From Roseiarcus sp963783175 (lineage in GTDB: Bacteria > Pseudomonadota > Alphaproteobacteria > Rhizobiales > Beijerinckiaceae): 64,000 bases of DNA. A model generated the notes under the pieces. The model was not told the DNA's origin, did not search any database, and saw nothing but the letters and a program-made list of their open reading frames with translations. Below are positions 1 to 8,905 of this stretch, piece by piece. Where the stretch lies: NCBI GenBank assembly GCA_963783175.1, contig CAWANG010000022.1, positions 124,001-188,000 on the forward strand, written 5' to 3'. Position 1 is the stretch's first letter. Each line of letters begins with the position of its first letter. The translations under genes were made by a program, and so were the position numbers.

Positions 1-1869
1 ATGGTCTCTCTGGCGAGAGGAAATCTCGCTGGGGCGCATCTCCAGGCCGATATTGTTCCGGTGGCCGTGCGGTCCCACAATGAGCTCGGCCTTATGGCCG
101 AGAGCTTCAATACGATGCAGGCGGAGGTGAAGCGCGCGGCAGTCGGCCTCGACGGAGCGCGCGAGGGGCTGCAGGCAGCGCGCGCGGAACTGACCGACGC
201 CAACGAGCAGCTCCGCGAAGAAATCCACAAGCAGGAGCGATTGACGGCGGAACTGACCCTGGCGCGCGACGCGGCCGAAGCCGGCAATCGAAGCAAGGCC
301 GAGTTTCTGGCGATCATCAGTCACGAGCTGCGCACGCCCCTCAACGCCATCATCGGGATGGCCGGGTTGCTGCTAGACGTCGACCTCGACCCGCGTTCGC
401 GCCAATATGTGCACACCTTACACGAGGCCGGGGATCAGCTGCTCGCGCTGATCAATGATCTTCTCGATTTCACCAAGCTCGAAGCGAATGGGCTGGCGTT
501 CGAGGAGATTGCTTTCGATCCGGACGCGGTCGTGCGGAGCGTTCTTGAGCTGGTCGGGCCGCGGGCCCGCGAGAAAGGGCTGCACCTCGTCAAATACCTG
601 TCGACCGACATCCCAACCTGTCTGGTCGGCGACCCGGGCCGGCTTCGGCAAGTGCTGATGAACCTCTTGAGCAACGCGGTAAAGTTCACCGAGCGCGGAA
701 CGATCTCAGTCGAAGTGCGCCGCGAGGTCTTGGGCGACGGGGAAGCGCAGCTTGAGTTTGCGGTAAAGGACACCGGGATCGGGATCGCGCCCGAGCAGAC
801 GCCGCACCTTTTTCGAGAGTTCAGCCAGGTCGACAGTTCGATTTCGCGCCGGTTTGGAGGCACAGGGCTCGGCCTAGCCATTTGCAAGCGGCTCGTCTCC
901 CGAATGGGCGGAACGATCAAAGTCGAAAGTGAAGTCGGCCACGGCGCGACGTTCCGCTTTACGAGTTGGTTCAGGCTACCGAATGCGGCCGCAGAGTTTG
1001 CGGGCGAGCCGGCGCTGACGCTGGACGGGCAAAGGATTTTGATCATCGACGAGGATGACGCCAGCCGCAACGCCCTGGTGAAGCTGGTTTCCCGCTATGG
1101 CGCCGCCGTCACGGGCCTGGGCGACCTGGGGGGGACGTTGCCGGCCCTGCGGCAGGCAGCGTCGGAAGGCGCGCCGTTTCGCGCCGCGCTGATCAATTCG
1201 GCCTTGCCAAGCTTTGAATGGGACTCGTTGGCGCTCACCGTTCGAGCAACCTCAGTATTGCCGCCGCTGCGTTTAATTCTTACCGCGTCGCGAGACCTGG
1301 ATACTTACCAACGCGCTCTTGTCGAGGAGGCGTTCGACGCGGTCCTGATACAGCCCGCGGCCCCGAACGCGCTCATACGGGCTCTCGCGGTCGATCCCAC
1401 GAAAAAGCCACCGACCGACACGATTGTTACTCAACCGCCGCGCCCGGATATGCGAACCCATGCCGCGAAATTCAGGGTGCTTGTCGCCGAAGACAATCAA
1501 ACAAATCAGATGGTCATGAAAGCTTTGCTCGACAAAGTCGGGGTTCGGGTGGACCTCGCTTGCAATGGGCTTGAGGCGGTCTCGGCGATGCGCGAACGCT
1601 ATGATCTCGTATTGATGGACGTGATGATGCCCGAACTCGACGGAGTTTCAGCTACACGACAAATCCGGGCGCTCCCCGGCGGACCGGGCCGCGTGCCGAT
1701 CGTCGGGCTGACCGCGAACACCACCCCTGAAGACCATGCCGCCTTCGAGGCGGCAGGGATGGACATGATCATGACGAAGCCGATCCGATATCGACAACTG
1801 GCCGAGCTCTTCTCGGAAGATGGTTGGCTTGCGAGGCGCGCCGCCACGAGAGCTCGTCCGAGGACCTAG
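1..1869 (+). CDS. Hybrid sensor histidine kinase, probably 5'-truncated by the window edge
   Basis: The protein opens in the second half of a HAMP linker (ELGLMAESFNTM, residues 29-40), so the membrane and sensor part probably lies before base 1 and the ATG at base 1 is likely internal. A coiled coil (about 45-90) leads to HisKA with phospho-acceptor His108 in SHELRTP, an HATPase domain (about 205-330, with N and G boxes), and two receiver-like domains. The first (about 345-460) has Asn where the phospho-Asp should be (INSALPS) and lacks the conserved Lys, so it looks like a pseudo-receiver. The second (about 493-610) is canonical, with Asp540 and the TKP lysine. It lies just upstream of the sigma54 response regulator and is a plausible, unproven partner for it. 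Domain calls are firm; the signal is unknown. Confidence 0.88.
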   Translation: MVSLARGNLAGAHLQADIVPVAVRSHNELGLMAESFNTMQAEVKRAAVGLDGAREGLQAARAELTDANEQLREEIHKQERLTAELTLARDAAEAGNRSKAEFLAIISHELRTPLNAIIGMAGLLLDVDLDPRSRQYVHTLHEAGDQLLALINDLLDFTKLEANGLAFEEIAFDPDAVVRSVLELVGPRAREKGLHLVKYLSTDIPTCLVGDPGRLRQVLMNLLSNAVKFTERGTISVEVRREVLGDGEAQLEFAVKDTGIGIAPEQTPHLFREFSQVDSSISRRFGGTGLGLAICKRLVSRMGGTIKVESEVGHGATFRFTSWFRLPNAAAEFAGEPALTLDGQRILIIDEDDASRNALVKLVSRYGAAVTGLGDLGGTLPALRQAASEGAPFRAALINSALPSFEWDSLALTVRATSVLPPLRLILTASRDLDTYQRALVEEAFDAVLIQPAAPNALIRALAVDPTKKPPTDTIVTQPPRPDMRTHAAKFRVLVAEDNQTNQMVMKALLDKVGVRVDLACNGLEAVSAMRERYDLVLMDVMMPELDGVSATRQIRALPGGPGRVPIVGLTANTTPEDHAAFEAAGMDMIMTKPIRYRQLAELFSEDGWLARRAATRARPRT

Positions 1870-1971
1870 CGTCGAGACTCACCAAGGCACAGTCGCAATC
1901 GGCTTATTTGGAGACCGTGCGAAACTAGCGCCCGCTCGTCGGGCAACCTCGACAGAAAGGTCTAATTTTCT

Positions 1972-1987
1972 TAGGTATAAATACCTA
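1972..1987. repeat. Perfect 7-bp inverted repeat in an AT-rich intergenic region
   Basis: TAGGTAT-AA-ATACCTA is a perfect dyad and is followed at once by GTATAC. It sits in the 313-bp gap between the hybrid kinase and the sigma54 response regulator, about 200 bp before the latter's start, in sequence far more AT-rich than its surroundings. It could be an operator or part of a promoter (TATAAAT lies across its centre). Apart from this and the hairpin at 2097-2119 I see no gene in the gap. Confidence 0.4.
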
Positions 1988-2096
1988 GTATACACCCGCT
2001 TGTGTGCGGCGACCTTTTTCAACCCTCCGACGACATGTGCCGGGACTTCGTGGCTGTCATTGTTCCCCGCTCCTGCCACACCAACCTCTTTTGGAA

Positions 2097-2119
2097 GGTC
2101 GCCTCCGGGCGGCCTTTTT
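2097..2119 (+). terminator. Candidate Rho-independent terminator
   Basis: GGTCGCC-TCCG-GGCGGCC forms a 7-bp stem with one G-T wobble and a 4-base loop, followed by TTTTTCTTT. It lies downstream of the hybrid kinase gene and 64 bp before the response regulator start, so it would separate the two transcripts or act in the leader of the second. Confidence 0.6.
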
Positions 2120-2182
2120 CTTTGAGCGGTACTCTCTGGCGCAGGTCGTGAGGGGATCCGTCAACGCAAGGCGTTCAAGTTC

Positions 2183-3595
2183 ATGAGCGGCAAGACGCCG
2201 AACGTCCTGATTGTCGAAGATGTGCCGGCGATGGCCGAGACCTACGCGGCCTACCTTGCGCGCGACGGGCTGTCTGCGCACGTCGTTCACAGCGGCGCCG
2301 ACGCGATCGCGTTCCTCGAATTGCAGCCAGTCGCAGTCGCGATAGTGGACGTCCATCTGCCTGACATGAACGGGCTCGAAATCATCGCTCGCGTCGGCCG
2401 TCTGGAGACGCCGACGGACGTAATCGTCATCACCGCGGAGGGCTCGGTGAAGCTCGCGGTCGAGGCCATGCGAAGCGGCGCGTTCGATTTTATCGTCAAG
2501 CCGTTCTCGCCCGACCGGCTCAGCGTCACGGTCAGGAATGCGCTCAAGCACCGAAGCCTCGCTGATCGCCTCGCCGAGGTCCAGGAGGAAAACGGCGACG
2601 CGCCGCCAGGACGATTCATCGGCCGTTCGACGGCCATGCAGGCAGTCTACCGAATTGTACGAAGCGCAGCGCCAACCAATGCCACGGTCTTCATCACCGG
2701 TGAGTCCGGTGTCGGCAAGGAGCTTTGCGCGGAAGCGCTGCATAAGCTCAGCAAGCGGCGCGGCGGTCCTTTCGTCGCCGTCAATTGCGCGGCGATCCCC
2801 AAGGAGCTCATGGAGAGCGAGATCTTTGGCCATGTGAAAGGCGCTTTCACCGGCGCCGCCTTCGAGCGCAATGGCGCAGCGCTGCAAGCCGACGGCGGAA
2901 CTTTGTTTCTCGATGAAGTTGCCGAGATGGACATCGCGCTTCAATCGAAGCTGCTGCGCTTTCTCCAGGAGAAAACCGTGCAGCGGGTGGGCGAGGACCG
3001 GCTGCGAAAGGCGGATGTTCGTATCGTCTGCGCGACCAACCGCGATCCGCTGGCCGAGGTCTCCGCAGGTCGCTTCCGCGAGGATCTTTTCTATCGACTT
3101 CATGTCGTGCCGCTGGAATTGCCGCCGCTGCGCGAGCGCGACGCCGACGTCCTCCTGATCGCCAGGCATTTTCTCGAAGCGTTCTCGCGGGAGGACGGCA
3201 AGTCTTTCACAGGATTCTCCCAGGCGGTTGAGGCGTTGCTGCTCGCCTACACCTGGCCGGGCAACGTCCGCCAGCTCCAGAACGTGATCCGTTCGATTGT
3301 GGTGCTTCACGACGGTGAGGAAGTCGCGCCGGAAATGCTGCCAAAATCGATCGGGGCGCAGGCCTTCGCCGCGGCCGCCCCGCCGCCGCTTGCTCTCGTC
3401 GCGACGGCGATGGATCCCCTGCCGGACCGCACGCCGGCGCCCACGGAAATACGGCCGCTCGAGGAGGTCATCCGGCGGACCATCGAGGGCGCGATCGATG
3501 TCTGTGGCGGATCGATCCCGAAAGCCGCCGCGGCGCTGCAGGTCAGTCCTTCGACGATCTATCGACGCGTCGAGGGCTGGCGCATGGGCGGGTGA
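2183..3595 (+). CDS. Sigma54-dependent response regulator, NtrC/LuxO type
   Basis: 470 aa in three domains. The receiver (1-120) has phospho-acceptor Asp56 (VDVHLPD) and the switch Lys in VKPFSP. The AAA+ ATPase (about 145-385) has Walker A GESGVGKE and the GAFTGA loop that contacts sigma54. A Fis-type helix-turn-helix ends the protein (KAAAALQVSPSTIYRR). When phosphorylated it should oligomerise and open sigma54 promoters. Four good sigma54 promoter matches lie at 15.5 and 20.3-20.4 kb in front of the polysaccharide operons, making it their most likely activator. The ATG at 2183 gives a full-length receiver; no strong ribosome site is visible. The family is certain, the target assignment is inference. 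Exosortase-associated EPS loci often carry a similar regulator (PrsR). Confidence 0.95.
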   Translation: MSGKTPNVLIVEDVPAMAETYAAYLARDGLSAHVVHSGADAIAFLELQPVAVAIVDVHLPDMNGLEIIARVGRLETPTDVIVITAEGSVKLAVEAMRSGAFDFIVKPFSPDRLSVTVRNALKHRSLADRLAEVQEENGDAPPGRFIGRSTAMQAVYRIVRSAAPTNATVFITGESGVGKELCAEALHKLSKRRGGPFVAVNCAAIPKELMESEIFGHVKGAFTGAAFERNGAALQADGGTLFLDEVAEMDIALQSKLLRFLQEKTVQRVGEDRLRKADVRIVCATNRDPLAEVSAGRFREDLFYRLHVVPLELPPLRERDADVLLIARHFLEAFSREDGKSFTGFSQAVEALLLAYTWPGNVRQLQNVIRSIVVLHDGEEVAPEMLPKSIGAQAFAAAAPPPLALVATAMDPLPDRTPAPTEIRPLEEVIRRTIEGAIDVCGGSIPKAAAALQVSPSTIYRRVEGWRMGG

Positions 3596-3621
3596 ACGCG
3601 GCTCGACGGCGCGGGACGGGG

Positions 3622-5061
3622 TCAGGAGGCGTTCGCGGGCGGAACGAATGCAATGACTTGCAGTCCTGCCGCCTCCTCGAAGTCCTTGATCCGTCGCAGT
3701 CGGGGATCAAGAACCTCGAATACAGTCGCGAGCCCAGCCCCAAGAGCCATTCCGCCGATCAGCCCGCCCAGGATGAACAGAATGCCTCCTGGGGTTACCG
3801 GGGCGATCGGATCCTGTGCAGCGTCGATAATCTTGATGCGCTCGGGCGCTTCGAACCTTCCAAGCGAGCTCGTCAGGCGCGCCATCTCATAACGCTTCGC
3901 AAGCATGTCGTGCGTCTCGCGGGCGGACGCCACCGCCCGCTCCAGTTGCTGCTGTTGCTCCTCGATTGGCCCGAACTGTGCGATCGACGTACGAAGCTCC
4001 TCAACTCCCTTCGTCAATTGTTCGACTTCCGTGCGGAGCCCAATTTGTTTCGTTTCGGCCTCTTGTATCTGCGTCATCTGGCCGGCGAGCATTGCCGCGT
4101 TGCTCTTGTCCCCGTTCGTGGATACGCCCGCGGTCGTGGTCGAGAGCGGTTGGCCGTCTGCGCCGTTCTCATGAACATTGCTTGCAAGCGCCCCGGCGCG
4201 CTCCTCCTCGAGCCGATGCAGCTTGCGCCGCGCGGCCTGGACCTCCGAATGCTCCTCCGCGTAGCGCGCACGGAGCGACACCAGCCCGGTCGAGGCCTGA
4301 ACGATCGCCTCTTCGAGACGGTCAACGACGGGATTGAGGGTGGACGCGCGTGTTCGAAGGTCTTCCAGGCTCGCGCTCGCTACCGCGAGCTCGATCCGCT
4401 TTTCGTCGAGCCGCTGCTGCATTTGCGAGAGATGGGCGACGTTCGCTGTATATAGAGCCGGCAGCTTGTCAGCGTTGTGGGTCTTGAACTCAGCGTCGGC
4501 GTTCTCGGCTTTCACCAGTTGCGCGTTGCTTTCTTCAAGTTGATTTTCCAGAAACGATTCGCTGCTGTCTACGGCGCCGCGGCCGGGCGAAACGACGCTA
4601 TCGATGAGACGGCCTCCGACTGCGTCAAGAATCCGTGCGAGACCCACAGCCTTCTGACCGCGGATTTTCAGCTCGATCAGGTCCGAGCCGATGAGTTCCG
4701 CATTGAGCGCCGCCCCAAGAGTCGCAACCCGGATGTCCTCTGAGTTTGAGTCCGTGTCCGGAGCTACCTGGCCGAGATCGCGAAGAACGTCGAGCAGAAC
4801 GCGCTTGCTCTTCAAAAGAGCCAGCAGCGCCGGCATCCGGTCCTTCAGATCCGAGCCTATGGCGAGATCGTTGAGGATCGGATTGGTCCTATCAGGCTCC
4901 TGCACCAGAATTGTCATTCGCGACTCGTAGGCTTTTGGCGCGATGCGGCTGGCTATGGCGCCGAGCACCGGCATGACGAGGATTGGGATCGCGATGAGGT
5001 AACGGCGCCGCCATGCGCCGGCGATTGCAATCGAAAGGATTTCAGAAATTGAACGGCTCAT
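3622..5061 (-). CDS. Polysaccharide chain-length/co-polymerase protein (Wzz/GumC family)
   Basis: 479 aa. An N-terminal Wzz domain contains the first membrane helix (about 20-38, YLIAIPILVMPVLGAIA). A long periplasmic part (40-420) is rich in predicted coiled coil. A second helix (about 430-450, LFILGGLIGGMALGAGLATV) follows a Pro-rich segment (DPIAPVTPGG). Such proteins set chain length in Wzx/Wzy assembly and usually work with a cytoplasmic BY-kinase, fused or separate. No kinase domain is fused here; the only candidate partner is the ATPase at 19063-19896, which has a defective P-loop. It is the last gene of the nine-gene operon and its ATG overlaps the preceding stop by 4 bp. No outer-membrane exporter (Wza) is visible in the window. 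Confidence 0.9.
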   Translation of the reverse strand: MSRSISEILSIAIAGAWRRRYLIAIPILVMPVLGAIASRIAPKAYESRMTILVQEPDRTNPILNDLAIGSDLKDRMPALLALLKSKRVLLDVLRDLGQVAPDTDSNSEDIRVATLGAALNAELIGSDLIELKIRGQKAVGLARILDAVGGRLIDSVVSPGRGAVDSSESFLENQLEESNAQLVKAENADAEFKTHNADKLPALYTANVAHLSQMQQRLDEKRIELAVASASLEDLRTRASTLNPVVDRLEEAIVQASTGLVSLRARYAEEHSEVQAARRKLHRLEEERAGALASNVHENGADGQPLSTTTAGVSTNGDKSNAAMLAGQMTQIQEAETKQIGLRTEVEQLTKGVEELRTSIAQFGPIEEQQQQLERAVASARETHDMLAKRYEMARLTSSLGRFEAPERIKIIDAAQDPIAPVTPGGILFILGGLIGGMALGAGLATVFEVLDPRLRRIKDFEEAAGLQVIAFVPPANAS

Positions 5062-5336
5062 TGTGCAAATCCGGAGGAGGCGATGGAAAGGGCGTGAGCA
5101 ACCGGCTGGCGGTTCTCTGCGGCGATCAGCGGCGCGACCGACGGCTTCAGGTCGAGACCCGGCGTAGGCTGGAATGGGGAAAGATCTGCCGCTTGCGTCG
5201 CCTGCCCGGCGCGGCCGGGAAGCGCGGTGCGCGGTGAGGCGAAGTCGACGATTCGCACAATGCGAAGACTGTTCGCACTTACCCCAGCGCGGGGCTTCGT
5301 CTCGGTTTGCAATTCGAGAAATCTTTCGCTCGACAT
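5058..5336 (-). CDS. Small protein of unknown function, translationally coupled to the Wzz gene
   Basis: 92 aa. I do not recognise a family. The protein is rich in Ala, Pro, Ser and Arg, has no signal peptide or membrane helix, and looks partly disordered in its second half (PFQPTPGLDLKPS). Its reality is supported by position: it fills the gap between two operon genes on the same strand, starts at an ATG 27 bp after the DUF4091 gene, and its stop overlaps the Wzz start as ATGA. The same frame stays open upstream, but there it only shadows the neighbouring gene, so I chose the ATG at 5336. It might be an accessory of the chain-length protein; this is a guess from location. Confidence 0.55.
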   Translation of the reverse strand: MSSERFLELQTETKPRAGVSANSLRIVRIVDFASPRTALPGRAGQATQAADLSPFQPTPGLDLKPSVAPLIAAENRQPVAHALSIASSGFAQ

Positions 5337-5362
5337 CGCCGACTCCGTGTGTTCACGGAGAC

Positions 5363-7777
5363 TTATTTCAAGTCGCGTGCCAGATCCTCGACCGAGCGCC
5401 GGATTTCGGCGGAGCGAACAGCGCCGCCCTTGACCGCGGAATTCCAATCGGGCGGCGTCTCGCGGATGATCCGGGCGAGAAGCGCCCGAGCGGCATTCTC
5501 GGGACGACTGGCCAGCCACTGCAGCCAGCGCTGGTCCACTATGCCCTCGGCCATCTCGATCAAACTCGCGTCGATGTCCTGGCGGAGCGCGCAAACCTCC
5601 GCCATCGGCGGAAAGACCTGAACGTCGCCTTCTCGACCATCCGTTGGATCGAACGGGTCCGCGGTCGGCATCCTCGCGTGCCATTGTAAATAGCGCGAGG
5701 CGTGCGTCCGCCACAGCCACAGACCTGCTGTGAACCTGGGGGCGCCGGTGTTGTAGATCCAGACATCCTGGCCCTGCGCCTTCAGCATCTCGATGACGCC
5801 GGCGTCGATGCCGAATCCGGGATTGACGATCACCACGTCGATCGAATCGAGATAGCGCCGGTCGTCGGGATGGTTCAGTTGCCCCGCGAGTTTGACGCCC
5901 GGCGCCGCCCGGCGCAGTTCGGCCGCGACGGCGGACGGACCGTCGCCTCCGCCGCCCAGGTTTCCCGGCTCGTCGAAAAGCGCCCAGATCGGGGCCGGAA
6001 CGCCTGCCGCCGCGAGCGCGGTGTCGGCGGCGAGAATTGCGCGGCCGGCGGCCGACGGGCCTTCGGTCGCAATCATGCGTTTAAGGGGAGCGTAGGCTAG
6101 CCAGGGGATCGCCACTCCGGCGTCCCTCGCACGGATCGAATCCGCCACAAACGTCCGGATATCGTCCGGAGCGTTCGGGGTCGTCAGCCCCGGCGCATCG
6201 CCAAGGACCCCAAAACTCTTCAGCGTGGCGAGGTCGCAAGAGAGCTGGCGGCCGCGATCAACTTTTGTCTCGTCGAACCAGGTCAGGTGCGGCGTCTCGT
6301 CGAGATAGAATCCAGCTGAGCTTGTTGCGGCGGGCAGGTCGACCGGCAGGACCTCGATCTCGAGCGGGACCTGTACGCGCGCCTGATCGAGCGTGAAGGA
6401 GACGGAACCTCGATACCGTCCTGGTGGGGCGTCGGGCGACGCGTTCACCCAGGCGACGTATCGTCGGGGTTCGTCAACGAGGATCGGCAGGGAGCCGGGA
6501 TCGCCGCGCAGCTGGTTTGCCGTCCGCTGGAGAAGATTTGAGTCCGCTCCGATGCGTTCGAGCCGGCGTTGCGCGGCGTAAAGTCCGAGATCGAGGCGGA
6601 CGTCGTCGAGCGTGGGGGCTTCGATGGCAATCACCGGTGCTCCGCTCGTCCGCCCCCCACCGACCGAAAACGTCAAGCGCGCGCCCGTTCTCCGTGCAAC
6701 CGTGGCCTTCAGCGGCTCGCGCGGTTCAGACGCGCCTATAGTGAAGCTCGGGATCGCGGAAGGAGAGGCGTCCGGCGGGGTCCAGACAGGGAAATTCTCG
6801 ATCATCCACTGCCGGCGCGCCGCGTTAACGGCGTCGAGGGCCCTCGATGCACCCGCCGGTTCGATAGTAACGGCGGACAGAAAGGTGGAAGCCGCATCGT
6901 CCCCGGCCAGCTCGATGGTAATCCCCGCGTCCCCGACTTCGACGTCCTCCGAGACAACGCCGCCGCGAAAGCGTCCGTACGCCGTCCAAGCGTCGTCGTC
7001 CGGCTTCGCTTCACGGTTCCGTCCCGCGAGGTAGCGTTCGGCAATCCATTGTCGAGGCGAGGTATAGAGGTCAACCACATCGCGCCCGTTGACCCGGACC
7101 CGTCGCCGCAGCGGATGAGGCAGCGTCTCCCAGTCGCCGACGTCTTCCAGCCAGAGGGTGACTCGCGCGCGGCCGGGCGGCCAGTCGAGCTTCAGACGCT
7201 CGAGACCGATGATTCCGTTTGCAAGCACAGGATCGGGCGACGGCCGGCGCACAGCCACGGGATGTCCGGCGGTAATCCTCGGGTCACCGGGCGCGACGCG
7301 GGTTAGCCCCGCGATGACAGGGGCGTCCGGCGCTCCAAGACTGAAGCCGACCGCGCCGTCCGGCAGTTTCGACGCAGGCTCGACGGCGAGCCTGTCAATT
7401 CTGATCCTGCCGGCGGCGCCCGGTTCGAACACCATCAGACGGCGAATGTCGGCCGGGTCGATGACGCGGCCACCGGAAGCCTTCACCCCGGCGAGAGGAA
7501 AATGCCAGACAAACGACCCCGGGGGCAGCGTTCGCTCCTCGTTGACGCGGGTCGCATAACTCGAAGACTTGCCGTCGTCGACACGCAGGACCAGGGTTGC
7601 GGGACTATCGCCGTCGACTGCGCCGCTGAGGACGAGTTGATCGCCCGGGCTAACCTCGAGCGGCGGGCTCAGGAGCGCCTCGACCGGCGTCTGCCCAGCT
7701 GGGAAAAGCCGGTCAGCCGCCAGAGACGGACCGGCGCCGGCGGCAACGAGCGTCGCAAGAAAGACGGCGAGCCTCAC
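5363..7777 (-). CDS. Secreted DUF4091/GH123-like protein in the EPS operon
   Basis: 804 aa from a GTG whose bases overlap the stop of the preceding glycosyltransferase (GTGA). The N-terminus is a signal peptide (RLAVFLATLVAAGAGPSLAA), so it acts outside the cytoplasm. Residues 25-330 look like beta-sandwich modules. The C-terminal half resembles the DUF4091 catalytic region related to GH123 hexosaminidases: an acidic pair in ALFDEPGN, the aromatic stretch GLWLWRTHASRYLQW, then DPFDPTDGREGDVQVFPP and a region matching the usual RLEALRDGIEDYE segment. A role in trimming or modifying the polysaccharide during export is likely; the substrate is unknown. The frame is open further upstream but there overlaps the glycosyltransferase, so the GTG is preferred. 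Confidence 0.72.
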   Translation of the reverse strand: MRLAVFLATLVAAGAGPSLAADRLFPAGQTPVEALLSPPLEVSPGDQLVLSGAVDGDSPATLVLRVDDGKSSSYATRVNEERTLPPGSFVWHFPLAGVKASGGRVIDPADIRRLMVFEPGAAGRIRIDRLAVEPASKLPDGAVGFSLGAPDAPVIAGLTRVAPGDPRITAGHPVAVRRPSPDPVLANGIIGLERLKLDWPPGRARVTLWLEDVGDWETLPHPLRRRVRVNGRDVVDLYTSPRQWIAERYLAGRNREAKPDDDAWTAYGRFRGGVVSEDVEVGDAGITIELAGDDAASTFLSAVTIEPAGASRALDAVNAARRQWMIENFPVWTPPDASPSAIPSFTIGASEPREPLKATVARRTGARLTFSVGGGRTSGAPVIAIEAPTLDDVRLDLGLYAAQRRLERIGADSNLLQRTANQLRGDPGSLPILVDEPRRYVAWVNASPDAPPGRYRGSVSFTLDQARVQVPLEIEVLPVDLPAATSSAGFYLDETPHLTWFDETKVDRGRQLSCDLATLKSFGVLGDAPGLTTPNAPDDIRTFVADSIRARDAGVAIPWLAYAPLKRMIATEGPSAAGRAILAADTALAAAGVPAPIWALFDEPGNLGGGGDGPSAVAAELRRAAPGVKLAGQLNHPDDRRYLDSIDVVIVNPGFGIDAGVIEMLKAQGQDVWIYNTGAPRFTAGLWLWRTHASRYLQWHARMPTADPFDPTDGREGDVQVFPPMAEVCALRQDIDASLIEMAEGIVDQRWLQWLASRPENAARALLARIIRETPPDWNSAVKGGAVRSAEIRRSVEDLARDLK

Positions 7778-8901
7778 AGCGACCCCAGAAGATCGTCGAT
7801 CGCCCGGGATCGGGCGTCCCAGCTCTCCGTCGCGACCCGCCCGCGCCGGCGTTCCCCAGACAGCGTGTCGGCCCCGGCGCGGCGAATCGCCGTGACGAAC
7901 TCTTGCGGTTCGTGGGCAACTTCGATGAGGTCGCCATAGGGCGCAAGGGCGGGAAAGTCGGTCGCTGCGATCGGCGTCCCCGCGGCGAGATACTCTCTCA
8001 ATTTCAGCGGATTGCAGGCGCGGATCTGCTCCGTGTCGAGAAACGGGAGCAACGAAACGTCCCAATGCTGGACGTAGGAAGGCAATTGCGCGTGCGGCCG
8101 AGGCCCAAGGATGCAGACGTTCGGCAGCGCGAGCAGACGGCTGACATCCGTCTTGATCTCGCCGATGAGGACGAAGCGCCACGCCGTCAGCTGTTCGGCG
8201 CACCGTGCGATGAGGCCGACGTCGATCCACTCGGCGATCGATCCGTAAAAGCCGGCGATGGGCCCGTCGGACGGCAGGTCATCCGCTCTCGGCGCAGGCG
8301 CGCCAAAGAGCTCGATATCAACTCCGTGAGGCGCGAGCGCCGTGCGACTTGCGGGAAACCTGGCGGCCAGAGCTTCGCTCGCTGCAAGAATTAGATCCGC
8401 TCGCTGAACCAGCTCGCGCTCCATCGCAAGGACAGGGGCATGGTCGACTCCGGGGAGCGCGCCGAAGTCGTCGCCGCAATAGTAAACGATAGGACCCTCG
8501 CCGAGGGCGCCAACGAGCGCAACAGCGGTCGGCAGCGACACCCAGAGGATAGGCCGCTCAAGGCCGCGCGCCTCGATCGCCTTCCGCACCTGCCGCCCGA
8601 GTACGATCCGGTTGGCGAATCTCGCCCATCGGTTGCCCGGCCACGAGACCGCCATCGGATTGACGACTGACAAGCGGGCAGGGGTGGGGTCGATGACCAC
8701 AGGCGAGCTGGAAACGCGCGCGCCGCGATTGAGTTTCGCCCAGGCTCGCGCGACGTCGCGACGGTCAAGCCGCGGCCGGCGCATGCCGATGGAGTTGACC
8801 CAGACGACGTCGCGCCTCTGCGAAAGCCGCCTCACGATATGTTGGCTGGAACTGGGAAGGCCGCCCCAGTCTTCGCCAAAAGCGACGATGCCTCGAGCCA
8901 C
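7774..8901 (-). CDS. Glycosyltransferase, GT4-like (GT-B fold)
   Basis: 375 aa, GTG start 4 bp after the acyltransferase stop. The N-terminal half has GIVAFGEDWGGLPSSSQH and WVSLPTAVAL; the C-terminal Rossmann half has IAGFYGSIAEWID, ILGPRPHAQLPSYVQHWDVSLLPF and NPLKLREYLAAGTPI, the usual nucleotide-sugar pocket with its conserved Glu. It resembles TuaH-like and other capsule glycosyltransferases. It should add one sugar to the lipid-linked repeat unit on the inner face of the membrane; donor and acceptor cannot be told from sequence. Confidence 0.88.
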   Translation of the reverse strand: MARGIVAFGEDWGGLPSSSQHIVRRLSQRRDVVWVNSIGMRRPRLDRRDVARAWAKLNRGARVSSSPVVIDPTPARLSVVNPMAVSWPGNRWARFANRIVLGRQVRKAIEARGLERPILWVSLPTAVALVGALGEGPIVYYCGDDFGALPGVDHAPVLAMERELVQRADLILAASEALAARFPASRTALAPHGVDIELFGAPAPRADDLPSDGPIAGFYGSIAEWIDVGLIARCAEQLTAWRFVLIGEIKTDVSRLLALPNVCILGPRPHAQLPSYVQHWDVSLLPFLDTEQIRACNPLKLREYLAAGTPIAATDFPALAPYGDLIEVAHEPQEFVTAIRRAGADTLSGERRRGRVATESWDARSRAIDDLLGSL

Positions 8902-8905
8902 GCTT

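Noticed and set aside
2057..3310. A 417-codon frame on the minus strand over the sigma54 regulator
   Set aside because: Shadow of the regulator's codon pattern; the regulator's motifs are unambiguous on the plus strand.
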